A program made the translations under genes and the position numbers. Shown piece by piece: positions 5,966-9,303 of a DNA stretch of 9,303 nucleotides. The DNA lies in contig PMBX01000207.1 of assembly GCA_003153915.1 (NCBI GenBank), forward strand, positions 503 to 9,805, given 5' to 3'. The notes below the pieces were generated by a model that saw only the letters and a program-made list of their open reading frames with translations, ran no database searches and was not told the DNA's origin. Source of the stretch: Phycisphaerales bacterium (GTDB taxonomy: Bacteria; Planctomycetota; Phycisphaerae; SM23-33). The stretch's first letter is position 1. The number at the start of each line of letters is the position of its first letter.

Positions 5966-7549
5966 ATGGTTTTTCGCATCTTCAGGTTGATCGTCGGTCT
6001 GATGCTCGGCGCCTTGGCGGCGTGGATGGTCGTCACCGGCATCGGCGCCGTGGCGGACGCCATGCGCAGCGGCGCCACCGGGGCCGGACTGGTCGGACCG
6101 ATCGTCAGGATCGTCATGGGCCTGATTGTCCTGGGAATCTATTATTATTCCCTCTGGGCCGATTCGCCCGTCCGGCGGTCCCTGGAAAACATCTTTTCTA
6201 TCCCCGAACTGCTTAAGAAGCTGGCCTTCACCCTGGCGCTGCTGTGCATCTACCGAATCGGTTTCCACGTGCCGCTGCCGGGCGTGGACCAGGAAAAGCT
6301 TACCCAGTGGGTCAAGCAGCAAGAGGAAGGTACCTTCGGACAGGCGATGGAATACTACACCATGCTGACGGGCGGCAACGTCCAGATGACCCTCTTCGGC
6401 ATGGGCATCATGCCCTACATTTCCGCCTCGATCATCTTCCAATTACTGGCCACCGTGGTGCCCGCCCTGGAGAAGCTTCAGAAGGAAGGTCCGGCCGGTT
6501 ACAAGAAGATCCAGGAATACACCCGCTATGCCACCGTCCTGCTATGCGTCATCCAGGCGGTGTTTTGGATGAAGGGCATGGTGGGCGTGGGCGGCAACGT
6601 GGAGGGCCTGCGCGTTTACGAGCAGTATGCCGGGTCCAGGCTCCTGTTCATCATGGGCGTGTTGGCACTGACAACCGGGACGATCTTCCTGATGTGGCTG
6701 GGCGAGCAGATAGATGAGTACGGCATCGGCAACGGTATCAGCCTACTGATCATGGCCGGCATCGTGGCTCGCCTCCCGGCGGCGATTAGCCGCTTCCGTT
6801 CGATGGTGGACTTTTCGTTGACCGGTCCGGGCAGCGCCGGGCAGATCGGGCCTATCAAGATCCTCTTTTTGGTAGCTTGCTTTATCTTCGTGGTGGCCGG
6901 GGCGATCCTGATTACCCAGGGCCAGCGCCGCATCCCCATCCAGCAGGCGAAGCAGACCCGAGGACGGAGGATTTACGGCGGCCAGAGGCAGTACCTGCCA
7001 CTACGGGTAAACCACGGTGGCGTGATGCCGATCATCTTCGCCTCCTCGCTGATGCTGTTCCCCAACATGTTGTTTGGATGGCTCGACGGCAATTTCCACA
7101 ACGATGTGACACGGCTGCTGCACGAGGCATTCGATATGCGCAGTTACACCTATCAGGTCTTCTACATCGGCCTGATCTTTTTCTTCGCGTACTTCTGGAC
7201 GACGGTGCAGTTCAAGCCCAAGGAGATGTCCGAACAGTTACAGGACTACGGCAGTTTCATCCCAGGCCTGCGCCCAGGCCGGCGCACTGCGGAGTACCTG
7301 GAACGGGTCATGGAGCGGATCACATACTGCGGAGCGGCGTTCCTGGCCGTCATCGCGGTGATTCCAGAGGCGATCTTTATCTGGCTGAACGTGCCTTTTG
7401 CCATTTCGGCGTTTCTGGGCGGGACGGGCCTGCTGATCACCGTTTCGGTGACCCTGGACCTGGTGCAGCGCATCGAGGCTAACCTAGTGATGCGGAATTA
7501 CAGCGGTTTCCTTGGCGGCAGCGCCAGGATCAAGGGGGCTTACGGTTGA
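5966..7549 (+). CDS. secY: Preprotein translocase subunit SecY with N-terminal extension
   Basis: SecY is the membrane channel through which SecA- and ribosome-driven proteins cross or enter the inner membrane. The family core starts at about residue 77 (FSIPELLKKLAFTL), with helix 1 leading to RIGFHVPLPGVD (97-108). It continues with the plug/helix 2 region (LTGGNVQ, 134-140; GIMPYISASIIFQLL, 147-161), TRYATVLLCVIQAVF (186-200), FLMWLGEQIDEYGIGNGIS (241-259), the cytosolic loop QGQRRIPIQQAKQTRGRRIY (318-337) and FIPGLRPGRRTAEYLERV (431-448). Total length is 527, against about 420-450 usually. About 60 extra N-terminal residues carry two hydrophobic stretches, at about 5-30 and 43-63. The ATG has AAGGA (5955-5959) with a 6-base spacer. 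An in-frame ATG at 6116 (Met51), with AGGA just upstream, is an alternative that would keep only one added helix. Confidence 0.97.
   Translation: MVFRIFRLIVGLMLGALAAWMVVTGIGAVADAMRSGATGAGLVGPIVRIVMGLIVLGIYYYSLWADSPVRRSLENIFSIPELLKKLAFTLALLCIYRIGFHVPLPGVDQEKLTQWVKQQEEGTFGQAMEYYTMLTGGNVQMTLFGMGIMPYISASIIFQLLATVVPALEKLQKEGPAGYKKIQEYTRYATVLLCVIQAVFWMKGMVGVGGNVEGLRVYEQYAGSRLLFIMGVLALTTGTIFLMWLGEQIDEYGIGNGISLLIMAGIVARLPAAISRFRSMVDFSLTGPGSAGQIGPIKILFLVACFIFVVAGAILITQGQRRIPIQQAKQTRGRRIYGGQRQYLPLRVNHGGVMPIIFASSLMLFPNMLFGWLDGNFHNDVTRLLHEAFDMRSYTYQVFYIGLIFFFAYFWTTVQFKPKEMSEQLQDYGSFIPGLRPGRRTAEYLERVMERITYCGAAFLAVIAVIPEAIFIWLNVPFAISAFLGGTGLLITVSVTLDLVQRIEANLVMRNYSGFLGGSARIKGAYG
7532..7538 (+). promoter_or_regulatory. 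Ribosome binding site for the adk TTG start
   Basis: AAGGGGG lies 7 bases before the TTG at 7546, inside the last codons of secY. It supports the rare TTG start, which is also required to keep the first beta strand (RIVLMG) that leads into the P-loop. Confidence 0.65.
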
Positions 7550-8214
7550 GAATCGTCTTGATGGGACCGCCTGGCGCCGGCAAGGGCACACAGGCGAAAA
7601 AGTTGGTCGAACGATTTGGAATGGTGCATCTGTCCAGCGGAGATATCCTGCGGACCGAGCGGGCCAGCGGATCCCTGTTGGGTAGGAAACTGGCACAATA
7701 CATGGACGCCGGGAAGCTGGTTCCCGATGACATTGTTGTCAGTGTGATGGCAAAGGCGATGACGGAAAACTCCGGTGAAGCCGGGCTGCTGCTGGATGGT
7801 TTTCCACGGACGGTCCCGCAGGCCGAGGCGCTGGACGCGCAACTGGCGAGAGCGGGCAAGCCGTTGGACGCAGTGGTTGTGATGACGGCCGAGCCGGACA
7901 TGATCGTTCGGCGGATCACCGGGCGACGGAGTTGTCCCGCCTGCGGGCGAGTGTATCACGTGGAATTCATGCCGCCTCGCAAGGCTGGCGAGTGTGATGC
8001 TTGTGGCGGGCCGCTGGTGCAGCGCAGCGACGATGCTGAGGCGGTGGTTCGCGACCGGTTGGCGACGTACAATCGCCAGACGGCGCCCGTGGTGGATTAT
8101 TACCGTCGCCGAAGCGGCCTAAAACGGATCGAGGTTGACGGCGGCAGGGATGCCGACGACGTGTTGGCGCAGTTGACCAAGGCGTTTGAGTCCTTCGGCG
8201 CCAGTAGCAGGTAG
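7546..8214 (+). CDS. adk: Adenylate kinase with zinc-type LID, TTG start
   Basis: Adenylate kinase catalyses ATP + AMP = 2 ADP in the cytosol. The P-loop is GPPGAGKGT (7-15). The NMP-binding segment contains SSGDILR (30-36), and DGFPRT (84-89) is the AMP/ATP-site motif. The protein is the long form (222 residues), and its LID domain holds four cysteines, Cys130, Cys133, Cys150 and Cys153, in CxxC pairs, the pattern that binds a structural zinc ion. QRSDD (159-163) and RL (171-172) continue the family pattern, although the usual E-T/x-V segment reads A-V-V, with Glu one position early. The TTG start overlaps the secY stop by 4 bases. An ATG at 7561 would remove the first P-loop strand. Adk next to secY is a common bacterial arrangement. 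Confidence 0.97.
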   Translation: MRIVLMGPPGAGKGTQAKKLVERFGMVHLSSGDILRTERASGSLLGRKLAQYMDAGKLVPDDIVVSVMAKAMTENSGEAGLLLDGFPRTVPQAEALDAQLARAGKPLDAVVVMTAEPDMIVRRITGRRSCPACGRVYHVEFMPPRKAGECDACGGPLVQRSDDAEAVVRDRLATYNRQTAPVVDYYRRRSGLKRIEVDGGRDADDVLAQLTKAFESFGASSR

Positions 8215-8220
8215 GAAAGG
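8213..8220 (+). promoter_or_regulatory. Ribosome binding site that sets the map GTG start
   Basis: AGGAAAGG overlaps the adk stop codon and ends 7 bases before the GTG at 8228. It favours that start over the in-frame TTG at 8186, which would lie within adk and add 14 residues with no family resemblance. Confidence 0.7.
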
Positions 8221-8227
8221 CGCGGCG

Positions 8228-9010
8228 GTGGCGATACGGCTCAAGACGTCCGATCAGGTCGAGCGAATGCGCCGGGCCGGACGGGTGGTCAGGAAGGTCC
8301 TGGACCGCCTGGGCGAGATGATCGCCCCCGGTTTGACAACGGAAGAATTGGACACAGAGGCGTATCGGTTGTGCCGCGAGCTTGGGGCCGAACCCTTGTT
8401 CAAGGGTGTGCCCGGGCGCGGCGGCGCCGGACCGTTCCCCGGAAGCATCTGTGCGTCGCTGAACGAGGAGGTGGTCCACGGGATCCCCTCCCCGACACGG
8501 GTGATCCGTGCCGGCGACATCGTCAGCGTAGATTTCGGCGTGCGGATGGACGGTTGGTGCGGCGATGCAGCCGAGACGTTCATCGTTGGTTCGGTGGACG
8601 AGAAGGTCCGCCACCTGGTTGACGTGACGCGCAACGCACTGGTGATGGCGATTGATATGTGCCAGCCGGGCGAGAAGTGGAGCAATGTGGCCCGCTCGAT
8701 GCAAGGCTATGTGGAGTCCGAGGGCCTGTCGGTTGTGCGCGAGTTTGTCGGACACGGCATCGGTCAGGACATGCACGAGGATCCCAAGGTTCCTAATTTT
8801 GTGTCGCGAGAACTGGAAGCCCGAGACATCCTGTTGCAGCCAGGGCTGGTTTTGGCGGTGGAGCCGATGGTGAACCTGGGCAGCCCGCGGGTGGAGTATG
8901 CACCCGACGGGTGGACGGTGGTCACTGGCGACCGCCTGTCGTCGGCGCATTTTGAGCATACCGTGGCTGTGACCGGCCACGGAGCGGACGTGCTGACCAA
9001 CGGGCGGTAG
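8228..9010 (+). CDS. map: Methionine aminopeptidase, type I
   Basis: This enzyme removes the initiator methionine from new proteins as they leave the ribosome. The 260-residue product has the pita-bread fold markers of type I. All five expected metal ligands are visible: Asp102 (in SVDFG), Asp113 (in CGDAAETF), His176 (in GHGIG), Glu212 (in VEPM) and Glu243 (in HFEHT). The conserved His84 (EEVVHGIP) that contacts substrate is also present. The N-terminus (RLKTSDQVERMRRAG) is normal for bacteria without a zinc-finger extension. Between the PLFKG segment and PGSICASLNE there are a few extra Gly/Arg-rich residues (about 60-71) compared with the E. coli-type sequence. It lies 13 bases after adk, the usual neighbour, and 24 bases before rpmJ. 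Confidence 0.97.
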   Translation: MAIRLKTSDQVERMRRAGRVVRKVLDRLGEMIAPGLTTEELDTEAYRLCRELGAEPLFKGVPGRGGAGPFPGSICASLNEEVVHGIPSPTRVIRAGDIVSVDFGVRMDGWCGDAAETFIVGSVDEKVRHLVDVTRNALVMAIDMCQPGEKWSNVARSMQGYVESEGLSVVREFVGHGIGQDMHEDPKVPNFVSRELEARDILLQPGLVLAVEPMVNLGSPRVEYAPDGWTVVTGDRLSSAHFEHTVAVTGHGADVLTNGR

Positions 9011-9034
9011 CCCTCGGCACGATGAGGTGATACG

Positions 9035-9148
9035 GTGAAGGTTCGAACGTCGGTTAAGAGAATATGCGAAAACTGCAAGATCATCCGCCGCAAAGGCGTG
9101 GTGCGGGTGATCTGCACGAACCCCAAACATAAGCAACGCCAGGGTTAG
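9035..9148 (+). CDS. rpmJ: 50S ribosomal protein L36, zinc type, GTG start
   Basis: L36 is the smallest large-subunit protein and stabilises 23S rRNA folding in the core. Translation from the GTG at 9035 gives 37 residues, MKVRTSVKRICENCKIIRRK followed by GVVRVICTNPKHKQRQG, an almost perfect match to the family. The zinc ligands are intact: Cys11, Cys14, Cys27 and His32, so this is the zinc-binding form. Upstream, GAGG (9024-9027) at a 7-base spacing serves as ribosome binding site. The position between map and rpsM is normal, except that infA, often found just upstream of rpmJ, is not present. Confidence 0.95.
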   Translation: MKVRTSVKRICENCKIIRRKGVVRVICTNPKHKQRQG

Positions 9149-9151
9149 GGT

Positions 9152-9183
9152 GTCCCCAGACGCGGTGGACCGCGTTTGAGGGC
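9152..9183 (+). promoter_or_regulatory. Strong hairpin in the rpmJ-rpsM gap, possible leader structure
   Basis: The 60-base gap before rpsM, the longest in the window, folds on paper into one hairpin. The core pairs 9157-9165 with 9170-9178 (nine pairs, one of them G-U) around the loop TGGA. After a single C-A mismatch, four more pairs (9152-9155 with 9180-9183, one of them G-U) lengthen it. No run of T follows, so it does not look like a Rho-independent terminator. In E. coli this junction begins the alpha operon, whose leader is bound by S4. A regulatory or mRNA-processing role here is inference only. Confidence 0.45.
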
Positions 9184-9198
9184 CCCGGCGCCCCGGCC

Positions 9199-9202
9199 GG
9201 AG
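9199..9202 (+). promoter_or_regulatory. Ribosome binding site that sets the rpsM start
   Basis: GGAG ends 6 bases before the ATG at 9209. Another in-frame ATG at 9203 directly abuts it with no spacer, so 9209 is the better start; the difference is only two residues (Met-Pro). Confidence 0.6.
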
Positions 9203-9208
9203 ATGCCA

Positions 9209-9303
9209 ATGCCTCGTGTGGCTGGTGTAGACATTCCACGCGACAAGCCGACGTTCGTCTCCCTGCGGTACATCTATGGGATCGGGCCGACGACGGCCCT
9301 CCA
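9209..9303 (+). CDS. rpsM: 30S ribosomal protein S13, 5' end (partial)
   Basis: The frame from 9209 stays open to the window end and gives the first 31 residues. S13 lies in the head of the 30S subunit, contacts the P-site tRNA through its tail and forms bridges with L5. The N-terminus MPRVAGVDIPRDKP is the family hallmark, followed by SLRYIYGIGPTTAL, which is the start of the helix-two-turn-helix region with the conserved Y-I-(Y/F)-G-I-G motif. It follows rpmJ, as in most bacteria, and would normally be followed by rpsK, rpsD, rpoA and rplQ outside the window. Confidence 0.95.
   Translation, partial: MPRVAGVDIPRDKPTFVSLRYIYGIGPTTAL

Noticed and set aside
6877..7482. 201-codon alternative frame inside secY
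   Set aside because: It overlaps the conserved SecY core in another frame and has no recognisable domain.
7967..9136. 389-codon open frame on the minus strand opposite adk, map and rpmJ
   Set aside because: It is fully antisense to well-identified genes, with His/Arg/Pro-rich low-complexity translation, so it is a shadow frame caused by codon bias.

Overview
This window is a single, tightly packed, one-direction block of translation and secretion genes. It is the S10/spc ribosomal protein cluster running into the alpha cluster. All 19 genes are on the + strand, and the largest gap between genes is 60 bases. The order is rplV (3' end only), rpsC, rplP, rpmC, rpsQ, rplN, rplX, rplE, rpsN, rpsH, rplF, rplR, rpsE, rplO, secY, adk, map, rpmJ, rpsM (5' end only). 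No mobile element, CRISPR array, tRNA, rRNA, convincing promoter or Rho-independent terminator is visible.

The organism is a GC-rich bacterium. Several details resemble what I recall of Planctomycetota, perhaps the Phycisphaerae side. These are the long loop after the first canonical SecY helix, the extra residues in L14, L6 and methionine aminopeptidase, the short zinc-type S14, and the absence of rpmD. This placement is inference from remembered family patterns, not from a search.

Layout: bases 1-1717 finish the S10-type part (L22, S3, L16, L29). Bases 1750-5939 hold S17, L14, L24, L5, S14, S8, L6, L18, S5 and L15, the classic spc order without L30. Bases 5966-7549 encode SecY, the protein-conducting channel. 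Bases 7546-9010 encode adenylate kinase and type I methionine aminopeptidase, which supply nucleotide balance and N-terminal Met removal next to the ribosome genes. Bases 9035-9303 give L36 and the start of S13. The infA gene often found between map and rpmJ is missing. Short gaps, 4-base stop/start overlaps (rpsE/rplO, secY/adk) and a 1-base gap (rpsQ/rplN) point to one or a few long polycistronic messages with translational coupling.

This is mostly an ordinary housekeeping region, and I do not see a new defence, mobile or metabolic system. The points most worth a second look are an N-terminal extension of SecY that appears to add two membrane helices, a long basic/Pro-rich tail on S3, the missing rpmD and infA, and a strong RNA hairpin in the rpmJ-rpsM gap, where E. 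coli begins its S4-regulated alpha operon.
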